From: Hydractinia symbiolongicarpus
Taxonomy: Eukaryota > Cnidaria > Hydrozoa > Anthoathecata > Hydractiniidae
NCBI RefSeq assembly: GCF_029227915.1
Contig: NC_079880.1
Span: forward strand, 6,450,001 to 6,514,000
Direction of reading: 5' to 3'
Length of the DNA: 64,000 nt
The notes under the pieces were generated by a model, which saw nothing but the letters and a program-made list of their open reading frames with translations, searched no databases and was not told the origin of the DNA. Shown piece by piece: positions 48,516 through 61,500 of this stretch. The position numbers and the translations under genes are program-made. Each line of letters starts with the position of its first letter. Positions within the stretch are counted from its first letter, which is position 1.

Positions 48516-51500
48516 TTAGCGATATTTCTCTGATATTACTAGGTTGCATCGCCTTTAACAATGAAGCGATTGACTGTGGGACTTAATTGAACTAACTTTG
48601 GACTGTGACCTGATGAATGTGATAAATGAGACAATTGGACTCCAAGAAATAACATTGTTCTTAATATGACATGATTGCCGAAACTCAGCGACTACACTGG
48701 TCGCTGTGGTAGCGCTTCAATTAAGAATTAAGATGAAAAAGCAATTTTTTTACTGTGGCACCAATCCTAGCCGTTATCGCGCGCTGAAGAAATAGCGACA
48801 GTTTCAAAAACTACATTTCATTGACTTTCTAACGGTGTCAGTCCGTTTGAGTTTCAACAGTTGGGTCATATATTCGTACCAACATGTAATTAGCGATGTT
48901 TTTCCGATATTACTAGGTTGCATCGCCTTTAACAATGAAGCGATTGACGTTGGGACTTAATTGAACTAACTTTGGACTGTGACCTGATGAATGTGATAAA
49001 TGAGACAATTGGACTCCAAGAAAAAACATTCTTCTTAATTTGACATGATTGCCGAAATTCAGCGATTACACTGGGCGCTGTGGTAGCGTTTCATTTAAGA
49101 ATTAAGATAAGAAAGTCATATTTTACCGTGGGACCAAACCTAGCCGTTATCTCGCGCTGAAAAAAAAGCGACAGTTTCAAAAACTACATTTCATTGACTT
49201 TCTAACGGTTTCATTCCGTTTGAGTTTAAACGGTTGGGTCACATATTCGTACCAACATGTGTTTAGCGATATTCATCTGACATTACTAGGTTGCATCGCT
49301 TTTAACAGTGAAATGATTGACTGTGGGACTTAATTGAACTAACTTTTGACTGTGACCTGATAAATGTGATAAATGAAAAAATTGGACTCCAAGAAATAGC
49401 ATTCTTCTTAGTTTGACATGATTGCCGAAATTCAGCGATTACACTGGTCGCTGTGGTAGCGCTTCATTTAAGAATTAAGATAAGAAAGTCATATTTTACC
49501 GTGGGACCAATCCTAGCCGTTATCTCGCGCTGAAGAAATAGCGACAGTTTCAAAAACTACATTTCATTGACTTTCTAACGGTATCAGTCCGTTAGAGTTT
49601 AAACGGTTGGGTCACATATTCGTACCAACATGAATTTAGCGATATTCATCTGACATTACTAGGTTGCATCGCTTTTAACAGTGAAATGATTGACTGTGGG
49701 ACTTAATTGAACTAACTTTGGACTGTGACCTGCTTAATGGGATAAAGAAGAAAATTGGAATTCAAGAAATAACATTCTTGTTAATTTGACATGATTGCCG
49801 GAACTCAGCGATTACACCGGCCGTTGTGGTGGCGCTTCAATTCAAAATTAAGATAAAAAACTCATTTTTTGCTGAGGGACCAATCCTAGCCGTTATCGCG
49901 CGCTGAAGAAATAGCGACAGTTTCAAAAACTACATTTCATTGACTTTCTAACAGTATCAATCCGTTTGAGTTACAACGGTTGCGTCACATATTCGTACCA
50001 ACATGAATTTAGCGATATTTTTCCGATATTACTAGGTTGCATCGCCTTTAACATTGAAACGATTGACTGTGGGACTTATATGAACTAACTTTGGACTGTG
50101 ACCTGATGAATGTGATAAATGAGACAATTGGACTCCAAGAAATAACATTGTTCTTAATTTGACATGATTGCCGAAACTCAGCGACTACACTGGTCGCTGT
50201 GGTAGCGCTTCAGTTAAGAATTAACATGAAAAAGTCATTTTTTTACTGTGGGACCAATCCTAGCCGTTATCGCGCGCTGAAGAAATAGCGACCGTTTCAA
50301 AAACTACATTTCATTGACTTTCTAACGGTGTCAGTCCGTTTGAGTTTTAACGGTTGGGTCACATATTCGTACCAACATTTATTTAGCGATATTTTTCCGA
50401 TATTACTAGGTTTCATCGCCTTTAACAATGAAACGATTGCCTGTGGGACTTAATTGAACTAACTTTGGACTGTGACCTGATGAATGTGATAAATGAGACA
50501 ATTGGACTCCAAGAAATAACATTGTTCTTAACATGACATGATTGCCGAAACTCAGCGACTACACTGGTCGCTGTGGTAGCGCTTCATTTAAGAATTAAGA
50601 TGAAAAGGCCATTTTTTTGCTGAGGGACCAATCCTAGCCGTTAGCGCGCGCTGAAGAAATAGTGACAGTTTCAAAAACTACATTTCATTGACTTTCAAAC
50701 GGTGTCAGTCCGTTTACGTTTCAACGGTTGGGTCATATATTCGTACCAACATGTATTTAGCGATATTCATCTCATATTACTAGGTTGCACCTCTTTTAAC
50801 AGTGAAACGATTGACTGTGGGACTTAATTGAACTAACTTTTGACTATGACCTGATAAATGTGATAAATGAGACAATTGGACTCCAAGAAAAAACATTCTT
50901 CTTAGTTTGATATGATTGCCGAAAGTCAGCGATTACACTGGGCGCTGTGGTAGCGCTTCATTTAAGAAGTAAGATGAAAAAGTCATTTTTTTACTGTGGC
51001 ACCAATCCTAGCCGTTATCGCGCGCTGAAGAAATAGCAACAGTTTCAAAAACTACATTTCATTGACTTTTTAACAGTATCAATCCGTTTGAGTTACAACG
51101 GTTGCGTCACATATTCGTACCAACATGAATTTAGCGATATTTTTCTGATATTACTAGGTTGCATCGCCTTTAACAATGAAACGATTGACTGTGGGACTTA
51201 ATTGAACTAACTTTGGACTGTGACCTGATGAATGTGATAAATGACACAATTGGACTCCAAGAAAAAACATTGTTCTTAATTTGACAGGATTGCCGAAACT
51301 CAGCGACTACACTTGGCGCTGTGGTAGCGCTTCATTTAAGTATTTAGATGAAAAAGTCATTTTTTCACTGTGGGACCAATCCTAGCCGTTGTCGCGCGCT
51401 GAAGAAATAGCGACAGTTTCAAAAACTACATTTCAATGACTTTTTAACAGTATCAATCCGTTTGAGTTACAACGCTTGAGTCACATATTCCTACCAACAT

Positions 51501-52622
51501 GTATTTCTTGATATTTTTCAGGTATTACTAAGTTGTATGGCTTTTAACAGCAAAACGATTGACTGTGGGAATTAATTGAACTGAGTATGGACTGTGACCT
51601 TATAAATATGAAAGTGAGACAATTGGACTCTTAGAAATAACATTCTTCTTAATTTGACATGATTGCCGAAACTCAGCGATTACACTGGGCGCTGTGGTAG
51701 CGCTTCATTTAAGAATTAAGATGAAAAAGTCATTTTTTACTGTGGGACCAATCCTAGCCCTTATCGTGCGCTGAAGAAATAGCAACAGTTTCAAAAACTA
51801 CATTTCATTGACTTTCTAACGGTGTCCGTACGTTTGAGTTACAACGGTTGCGTCACATATTCGTACCAACATGAATTTAGCGATATTTTTCTGATATTAC
51901 TAGGTTGCATCGCCTTTAACAATGAAACGATTGACTGTGGGACTTAATTGAACTAACTTTGGACTGTGACCTGATGAATGTGATAAATGAGACAATTGGA
52001 CTCCAAGAAAAAACATTGTTCTTAATTTGACATGATTGCCGAAACTCAGCGACTACACTTGGCGCTGTGGTAGCGCTTCATTTAAGTATTTAGATGAAAA
52101 AGTCATTTTTTCACTGTGGGACCAATCCTAGCCGTTGTCGCGCGCTGAAGAAATAGCGACAGTTTCAAAAACTACATTTCAATGACTTTTTAACAGTATC
52201 AAACCGTTTGAGTTACAACGCTTGAGTCACATATTCCTACCAACATGTATTTCTTGATATTTTTCAGGTATTACTAAGTTGTATGGCTTTTAACAGCGAA
52301 ACGATTGACTGTGGGAATTAATTGAACTGAGTATTGACTGTGACCTTATAAATATGAAAGTGAGACAATTGGACTCTTAGAAATGACATTCTTCTTAATT
52401 TGACATGATTGCCGAAACTCAGCGATTACACTGGGCGCTGTGGTAGCGCTTCATTTAAGAATTAAGATGAAAAAGTCATTTTTTACTGTGGGACCAATCC
52501 TAGCCCTTATCGTGCGCTGAAGAAATAGCAACAGTTTCAAAAACTACATTTCATTGACTTTCTAACGGTGTCCGTACGTTTGAGTTACAACGGTTGCGTC
52601 ACATATTCGTACCAACATGAAT
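48516..52622. repeat. Region H: mixed a, b, z and d units
   Basis: Unit starts: 48516, 48890, 49263, 49636, 50009, 50383, 50757, 51131, 51505, 51877, 52251. Subtypes change from one unit to the next: a at 48516, z at 48890 and 49263 (ATTTTACCGTGGG), d at 49636 (CACCGGCCGTTGTGGTGG), a at 50009 and 50383. This stretch is the least regular in the window until the doublet at 51131. No genes. Confidence 0.85.
51131..52622. repeat. 746-bp two-unit repeat, two copies
   Basis: Copies are 51131-51876 and 51877-52622, each an a-like unit followed by a g unit. Shared private markers are TTAAGTATTTAGATG, CCGTTGTCGCGCGC, TTTCAATGACTTTTTAAC, CCTAGCCCTTATCGTGCGC and GTGTCCGTACGTTTG (offset 746). Few differences are visible (GACACAATTGG/GACAATTGG context, CAATCCG/CAAACCG, GTATGGAC/GTATTGAC). 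Confidence 0.9.
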
Positions 52623-52982
52623 TTAGCGATATTTTTCTGATATTACTAGGTTGCATCGCCTTTAACAATGAAACGATTGACTGTGGGACTTAATTGAACT
52701 AACTTTCGACTGTGACCTGATAAATGTGATAAAGAAGACAATTGGACTCCAAGAAATAACATTGTTCTTAATTTGACATCATTGCCGAAACTCAGCGATT
52801 ATACTGGGCGCTGTGGTACCGCTAAGTTAAGAAAGTCATTTTCTACTGTGGGACCAATCCTAGCCGTTATCACGCGCTGAAGAAATAGCGACAGTTTCAA
52901 AAACTACATTTCATAGACTTTCCAACGGTGTCAGTTCGTTTGATTTACAACGGTTGGGTCACATATTCGTACCAACATGTTT
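52623..52982. repeat. 360-bp unit with 13-bp deletion
   Basis: GTGGTAGCGCTTCATTTAAGAATTAAG is shortened to GTGGTACCGCTAAGTTAAG at about 52812-52830, removing the TCATTTAAGAATT segment right after the central hairpin. The same deletion is in unit 53729. Confidence 0.85.
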
Positions 52983-53728
52983 TTAGCGATATTTTTCCGA
53001 TATTACTAGGTTGCATCGCCTTTAACAATGAAACAATTGACTGTGGGACTTAATTGAACTAACTTTGGACTTTGACCTGATGAATGTGATAAATGAGACA
53101 ATTGGACTCCAAGAAATAACATTGTTCTTAATTTGACATGATTGCCGAAACTCAGCGACTACACTGGTCGCTGTGGTAGCGCTTCATTTAAGAATTAAGA
53201 TGAAAAAGTCATTCTTTACTGTGGGACCAATCCTAGCTGTTATCGCGCGCTGAAGAAATAGCGACAGTTTCAAAAACTACATTTCATTGACTTTCCAACA
53301 GTATCAATCCGTTTGAGTTGCAACGGTTGAGTCATATATTCGTACCAACATGTATTTCTTGATATTTTTCAGGTATTACTAGGTTGTATGGCTTTTAACA
53401 GCGAAACAATTGACTGTGGGACTTAATTGAACTAACTTTTGACTGTGACCTGATAAATGTGATAAATGAAAAAATTGGACTACAAGAAATAGCATTCTTC
53501 TTAATTTGTCATGATTGCCTAAACTCAGCGATTACACTGGGCGCTGTTGTAGCGCTTCGTTTAAAAATTTAAATTAATAAGTCTTTTTTTACTGTGGGAC
53601 CAATCCTAGCCGTTATCGCGCCCTGAAGAAATAGCGACAGTTTAAAAAACTTTATTTCATTGACTTTCTAACGGTGTCAGACCGTTTGAGTTACAACGGT
53701 TGCGTCACATATTCGTACCAACATGAAT

Positions 53729-54088
53729 TTAGCGATATTTTTCTGATATTACTAGGTTGCCTCGCCTTTAACAATGAAACGATTGACTGTGGGACTTAAT
53801 TGAACTAACTTTGGACTGTGACCTGATAAATGTGATAAAGGAGACAATTGGACTCCAAGAAAAAACAATCTTCTTAATTTGACATCATTGCCGAAACTCA
53901 GCGATTATACTGGGCGCTGTGGTAGCGCTAAGATAAGAAAGTCATTTTTTACTGTGGGACCAATCCTAGCCGTTATCACGCGCTGAAGAAATAGCGACAG
54001 TTTCAAAAACTACATTTCATTGACTTTCCAACGGTGTCAGTCCGTTTGATTTACAACGGTTGGGTCACATATTCGTACCAACATGTTT
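53729..54088. repeat. 360-bp unit sharing the 13-bp deletion
   Basis: GTGGTAGCGCTAAGATAAG at about 53920-53938 has the same 13-bp loss as unit 52623. The related units at 17037 and 24854 keep the full sequence, so the deletion arose on the 53-kb lineage before the 1,106-bp duplication. Confidence 0.87.
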
Positions 54089-55955
54089 TTAGCGATATTT
54101 TTCCGATATTACTAGGTTGCATCGCCTTTAACAATGAAACAATTGACTGTGGGACTTAATTGAACTAACTTTGGACTGTGACCTGATGAATGTGATAAAT
54201 GAGACAATTGGACTCCAAGAAATAACATTGTTCTTAATTTGACATGATTGCCGAAACTCAGCGACTACACTGGTCGCTGTGGTAGCGCTTCATTTAAGAA
54301 TTAAGATGAAAAAGTCATTTTTTTACTGTGGGACCAATCCTAGCAGTTATCTCGAGCTGAAGAAATAGGGACAGTTTCAAAAACTACATTTCATTGACTT
54401 TTTAACAGTATCAATCCGTTTGAGTTACAACGCTTGAGTCACATATTCGTACCAACATGTATTTCTTGATATTTTTCAGGTATTACTAAGTTGTATGGCA
54501 TTTAACAGCGAAACGATTGACTGTGGGACTTAATTGAACTGATTATGGACTGTGACCTTATCAATATGAAAGTGAGACAATTGGACTCTTAGAAATAACA
54601 TTCTTCTTAATTTGACATGATTGCCGACACTCAGCGACTACACTGGGTGCTGTCGTAGCGCTTCATTTAAGAATTAAGATGAAAAAGTCATTTTTTTACT
54701 GTGGGACCAATCCTAGCCGTTATCGCGCGCTGAAGAAATAGCGACAGTTTCAAAAACTACATTTAATTGACTTTTTAACAGTATCAATCCGTTTGAGTTA
54801 CAACGCTTGCGTCACATATTCCTACCAACATGTATTTCTTGATATTTTTCAGGTATTACTAAGTTGTATGGCGTTTAACAGCGAAACGATTGACTGTGGG
54901 ACTTAATTGAACTAACTTTGGATTGTGACCTGATAAATGTGATAAGTGAGAAGATTGGACTCCAAGAAATAACATTCTTCTTAACTTGACGTGATTGCCG
55001 GAACTCAGCGATTACACTGGGCGCTGTGGTAGCGCTTCATTTAAAAATTTAAATTAATAAGTCTTTTTTTACTGTGGGACCTATCCTAGCCGTTATCGCG
55101 CCCTGAAGAAATAGCGGCAGTTTCAAAAACTACATTTCATTGACTTTCTAACGGTGTCAGTCCGTTTGAGTTACAACGGTTGCGTCACATATTCGTACCA
55201 ACATGAATTTAGCGATATTTTTCTGATATTACTAGGTTGGATCGCCTTAAACTATGAAAGGATTGACTGTGGGACTTAATTGAACTAACTTTGGACTGTG
55301 ACCTGATAAATGTGATAAAGGAGACAATTGGACTCCAAGAAAAAACAATCTTCTTAATTTGACATGATTGCCGAAACTCAGCGATCATACTGGGTGCTGT
55401 GGTAGCGCTTCATTTAAGAATTAAGATAAGAAAGTCATTTTTTACTGTGGGACCAATCCTAGCCGTTATCACGCGCTGAAGAAATAGCGATAGTTTCAAA
55501 AACTACATTTTATTGACTTTCCAACGGTGTCAGTCCGTTTGAGTTACAACGGTTGGGTCACATATTTGTACCAACATGTTTTTAGCGATATTTTTCCGAT
55601 ATTACTAGGTTGCATCGCCTTTAACAATGAAACAATTGACTGTGGGACTGAATTGAACTAACTTTGGACTGTGACTTGATCAATGTGATAAATGAGAAAA
55701 TTGGACTCCAAGAAATAACATTCTTCTTAATTTGACATGATTGCCGGAATTTAGCCATTACAATGGGCGCTGTGGTAGCGTTTCAATTAAAAATTAAGAT
55801 AAAAAAGTCATGTTTTTGCTGTGGGACCAATCCTAGCCATTAGCGCGCGCTGAAGAAATAGCGACAGTTACAAAAACTACATTTCATTGACTTTCTAACT
55901 GTATCAATCCGTTTCAGTTACAACGATTGCGTCACATATTCGTACGAACATGTAT

Positions 55956-58571
55956 TTAGCGATATTTTCCTCATATTACTAGGTTGCATCGCTTTTAACA
56001 GTGAAACGATTGACTGTGAGACTAAATTTAACTGATTTTGGTCTGTGACGTTATAAATGTTATAAGTGAGACAAGCGGACTCCAAGAAATAACATTCTTT
56101 TTAATTTGACATGATTGTCGGAACTCAGCGATTACACTGGGCGCTGTGGTAGCGGTTCATTTAAGAAAATAGATAAATAAGTCATTTTTTTACTGTGGTA
56201 CCAATCCTAGCCGTTATCGCGCTCTGAAGAAATAGCGACAGTTTCCCAAAACTACATTTCATTGACTTTCTAACGGTGTCAGTCCGTTTGAGTTTCAACG
56301 GTTGTGTCACATATTCGTTCCAACATGTATTTAGCGATAATTATCTGACATTACTAGGTTGCATCGCTTTTAACAGTGAAACGATTGACTGTGGGACTTA
56401 ATTGAACTAACTTTGGACTGTGACCTGATCAATGTGATAAATGAGAAAATTGGACTCCAAGAATTAACATTCTTCTTAACTTGACGTGATTGCCGGAACT
56501 CAGCGATTACACTGGGTGCTGTGGTAGCGCTTCATTTAAAAATTTAGATAAATAAGTCAATTTTTCCTGTTGGACCAATCCTAGCCGTTATCGCGCGCTG
56601 AAGAACTAGCGACAGTTTCAAAAACTACATTTCATTGACTTTCTAACGGTATCAATCCGTTTCAGTTACAACGATTGCGTCACATATTCGTACGAACATG
56701 TATTTAGCGATATTTTTCTCATATTACTAGGTTGCATCGCTTTTAACAGTGAAACGAATAACTGTGAGACTAAATTTAACTGATTTTGGTCTGTGACGTT
56801 ACAAATGTTATAAGTGAGACAAGCGGACTCCAAGAAATAACATTCTTTTTAATTTGACATGATTGCCGGAACTCAGCGATTACACTGGGCGCTGTGGTAG
56901 CACTTCATTTAAGAAAATAGATAAATAAGTCATTTTTTTACTGTGGTACCAATCCTAGCGGTTATCGCGCTCTGAAGAAATAGCGACAGTTTCCAAAACT
57001 ACATTTCATTGACTTTCTAACGGTGTCAGTCCGTTTGAGTTTTAACGGTTGTGTCACATATTCGTTCCAACATGTATTTAGCGATAATTATCTGACATTA
57101 CTAGGTTGCATCGCTTTTAACAGTGAAACGATTGACTGTGGGACTTAATTGAAGTAACTTTGGACTGTGACCTGATCAATGTGATAAATGAGAAAATTGT
57201 ACTCCAAGAATTAACATTCTTCTTAACTTGACGTGATTGCCGGAACTCAGCGATTACACTGGGCGCTGTGGTAGCGCTTCATTCAAGAATTAATATAAGA
57301 AAGTCATTCTTTACTGTGGGACCAATCCTAGCCATTATCGCGCGCTGAAGAAATAGCGACAGTTTCAAAAACTAAATTTCATAGACTTTCTAACGGTGTC
57401 AGTCCGTTTGAATTACAACGGTTGGATCACATATTCGTACTAACATGTATATAGCCATATTTTTCCGATATTACTAGGTTGCATCGCCTTTAACAATGAA
57501 ACGATTGACTGTGGGACTTAATTGAACTAACTTTGGACTGTGACATGATGAATGTGATAAATGAGACAATTGGACTCCAAGAAATAACATTGTTCTCAAT
57601 TTGACATGATTGCCGAAACTCAGCGACTACACTGGGTGCTGTGGTAGCGCTTCATTTAAGAATTATGATGAAAAAGTCATTTTCTTACTGTGGGACCAAT
57701 CCTACCCGTTATCGCGCGCTGAAGAAATAGCGATAGTTTCCAAAACTACATTTCATTGACTTTCTAACGGTGTCAGTCCGTTTGAGTTTCAACGGTTGGG
57801 TCACATATTCGTCCCAACATGTATTTAGCGATATTTTTCTCATATTACTAGGTTGCATCGCTTTAAACAGTGAAACGAATGACTGTGGGACTAAATTGAA
57901 CTAATTTTTGTCTGTGACCTTCTAAATGTTATAAGTGAGACAAGTGGACTCCAAGAATTAACATTGTTCTTAATTTGACATGATTGCCGAAACTCAGCGA
58001 TTACACTGGACGCTGTGGTAGAGCTTTATTTAAGAATTAACATAGGAAAGTCATTTTTTTACTGTGGGACCAATCCTAGCCGTTATCGCGCTCTGAAGAA
58101 ATAGCGACAGTTTGAAAAACTACATTTTTTTGACTTTCTAACGGTGTCAGTCCGTTTGAGTTTTAACGGTTGGGTCACATATTCGTACCAACATGTATTT
58201 AGCGATATTTTTCTCATATTAGTAGGTTGCATCGCTTTTAACAGTGAAAAGAATGACTGTGGGACTAAATTAAACTGATTTTAGTCTGTGACCTTCTAAA
58301 TGTTATAAGTGAGACAAGTGGACTCCAAGAAATAACATTCTTTTTAATTTGACATAATTGCGGAGCTCAGCGATTACACTGGGCGCTGTGGTAGCGCTGC
58401 ATTTAAGAATTTAGATAAATAAGTCATTTTTTTACTGTGGGACCAATCCTAGCCGTTATCGCGCGCTGAAGAAATAGTGACAGTTTCAAAAACTACATTT
58501 CATTGACTTTCTAACAGTATTAATCCGTTTGAGTTACAACGGTTGAGTCACATATTCGTACCAACATGTAT
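55956..58571. repeat. Region J: 748-bp doublet and taagtgag-type units
   Basis: Unit starts: 55956, 56331, 56704, 57078, 57451, 57825, 58199. Positions 55956-56703 and 56704-57450 are two copies of a 748-bp pair (markers GTACGAACATG, GTGAGACTAAATTTAAC, ACAAGCGGAC, ATTCGTTCCAAC, GCGATAATTATC). Positions 57371-58508 match 60357-61494 at offset 2,986 bp (eight units; TTTCATAGAC, GTACTAACATG, TATAGCCATATT, CCTACCCGTTATC, ATTCGTCCCAAC, TTAACATAGGAAAG). No genes. Confidence 0.87.
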
Positions 58572-61500
58572 TTCTTGATATTTTTCAGGTATTACAAGGT
58601 TGTATGGCTTTTAACAGCAAAATGATTGACTTTGGGACTTAATTGAACTGATTATGGACTGTGACCCTATAAATGTGAAAATGAGACAATTGGACTCCAA
58701 GAAATAACATTCTTCTTAATTTGAAATGATTGCCGAAACTCAGCGATTACACTGGTCGCTGTAGTAGCGCTTCATTTAAGAATTAAGATGAAAAAGTAAT
58801 TTTTTTTTGAGGCACCAATCCTAGCCGTTATCGCGCGCTGAAGAAATAGCGACAGTTTCAAAAACTACATTTCATTGACTTTCTAACGGTGTCAGTCCGT
58901 TTGAGTTTCAACGGTTGGGTCACATATTCGTACCAACATGCATTCAGCGATATTTTTCCGATATTACTAGGTTGCATCGCCTTTAACAATGAAACGATTG
59001 ACGTTGGGACTTAATTGAACTAACTTTGGACGTTGACCTGATGAATGTGATATATGAGACAATTGGACTCCAAGAAAAAACATTCTTCTTAATTTGACAT
59101 GATTGCCGAAATTCAGCGATTACACTGGGCACTGTGGTAGCGCTTCATTTAAGAATTAATATAAGAAAGTCATATTTTACCGTGGGACCAATCCTAGCCG
59201 TTATCTCGCGCTGTAGAAATAGCGACAGTTTCAAAAACTTCTTTTCATTGACATTCTAACGGTGTCAGTCCGTTTGAGTTACAACGGTTGCGTCACATAT
59301 TCGTACCAACATGAATTTAGCGATATTTTTCTGATATTCCTAGGTTGCATCGCCTTTAACAATTAAACGATTGACTGTGGGACTTAATTGAACTAACTTT
59401 GGACTGTGACCTGATAAATGTGATAAAGGAGGCAATTGGACTCCAAGAAAAAACATTCTTCTTAATTTGACATGATTGCCGAAATTCAGCAATTACACTG
59501 GGCGCTGTGGTAGCGCTTCATTTAAGAATTAAGATAAGAAAGTCATATTTTACCGTGGGACCAATCCTAGCCGTTATCATGCGCTGAAGAAATAGTGACA
59601 GTTTCAAAAACTACATTTCCTTGACTTTCTAACGGTGTCAGTCCGTTTGAGTTTAAACGGTTGGGTCACTTATTCGTACCAACATGTATTTAGCGATATT
59701 CATCTGACATTACTAGGTTGCATCGCTTTTAACAGTGAATTGACTGTCTGTTGGACTTAATTGAACTAACTTTTGACTGTGACCTGATAAATGTGATAAA
59801 TGAAAAAATTGGACTCCAAGAAATAGCATTCGTCTTAATTTGACATGATTGCCTAAACTCAGCGATTACACTTGGCGCTGTTGTAGCGCTTCATTTAAAA
59901 ATGTAAATTAATAAGTCATTTTTTACTGTGGGACCAATCCTAGCCGTTATTGCGCCCTGAAGAAATAGCGACAGTTTCAAAAACTACATTTCATTGACTT
60001 TCTAACGGTGTCAGTCCGTTTGAGTTTTAACGGTTGGGTCACATATTCGTACCAACATGTATTTAGCGATATTTTTCCGATATTACTAGGTTGCATCGCC
60101 TTTAACAATGAAACGATTGACTGTGGGACTTAATTGAACTAACTTTGGACTGTGACCTGATGAATGTGATAAATGAGAAAATTGGACTCCAAGAAAAAAC
60201 ATTGTTCTTAATTTGACATGATTGCCGAAACTCAGCGACTACACTTGGCTCTGTGGTAGCGCTTCATTTAAGAATTAAGATAAAAAAGTCATTTTTTTAC
60301 TGTGGGACAAATCCTAGCCGTTATCGCGCGCTGAAGAAATAGCGACAGTTTCAAAAACTAAATTTCATAGACTTTCTAACGGTGTCAGTCCGTTTGAATT
60401 ACAACGGTTGGATCACATATTCGTACTAACATGTATATAGCCATATTTTTCCGATATTACTAGGTTGCATCGCCTTTAACAATGAAACGATAGACTGTGG
60501 GACTTAATTGAACTAACTTTGGACTGTGACATGATGAATGTGATAAATGAGACAATTGGACTCCAAGAAATAACATTGTTCTCAATTTGACATGATTGCC
60601 GAAACTCAGCGACTACACTGGGTGCTGTGGTAGCGCTTCATTTAAGAATTATGATGAAAAAGTCATTTTCTTACTGTGGGACCAATCCTACCCGTTATCG
60701 CGCGCTGAAGAAATAGCGACAGTTTCCAAAACTACATTTCATTGACTTTCTAACGGTGTCAATCCGTTTGGGTTTCAACGGTTGGGTCACATATTCGTCC
60801 CAACATGTATTTAGCGATATTTTTCTCATATTACTAGGTTGCATCGCTTTAAACAGTGAAACGAATGACTGTGGGACTAAATTGAACTAATTTTTGTCTG
60901 TGACCTTCTAAATGTTATAAGTGAGACAAGTGGACTCCAAGAAATAACATTGTTCTTAATTTGATATGATTGCCGAAACTCAGCGATTACACTGGAGGCT
61001 GTGGTAGAACTTTATTTAAGAATTAACATAGGAAAGTCATTTTTTTACTGTGGGACCAATCCTAGACGTTATCGCGCTCTGAAGAAATAGCGACAGTTTG
61101 AAAAACTACATTTTATTGACTTTCTAACGGTGTCAGTCCGTTTGAGTTTTAACGGTTGGGTCACATATTCGTACCAACATGTATTTAGCGATATTTTTCT
61201 CATATTACTAGGTTGCATCGCTTTTAACAGTGGAAAGAATGACTGTGGGACTAAATTGAACTGATTTTAGTCTGTGACCTTCTAAATGTTATAAGTGAGA
61301 CAAGTGGACTCCAAGAAATAACATTCTTTTTAATTTGACATAATTGCGGAGCTCAGCGATTACACTGGGCGCTGTGGTAGCGCTGCATTTAAGAATTTAG
61401 ATAAATAAGTCATTCTTTACTGTGGGACCAATCCTAGCCGTTATCGCGCGCTGAAGAAATAGCGACAGTTTCAAAAACTACATTTCATTGACTTTCTAAC

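Larger units (their letters stand above)
52623..55955. repeat. Region I: relatives of the 16.7 and 24.5 kb blocks, 1,106-bp period
   Basis: Unit starts: 52623, 52983, 53356, 53729, 54089, 54463, 54836, 55209, 55582. Units 52623/52983 match 53729/54089 at offset 1,106 bp (360+373+373), including a shared 13-bp deletion. Units 53356-54463 resemble 16664-17784. The stretch at about 54.9-55.2 kb matches about 0.44-0.74 kb (AAGATTGGAC, GGGACCTATCC, GCGGCAGTTTC). No genes. Confidence 0.85.
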
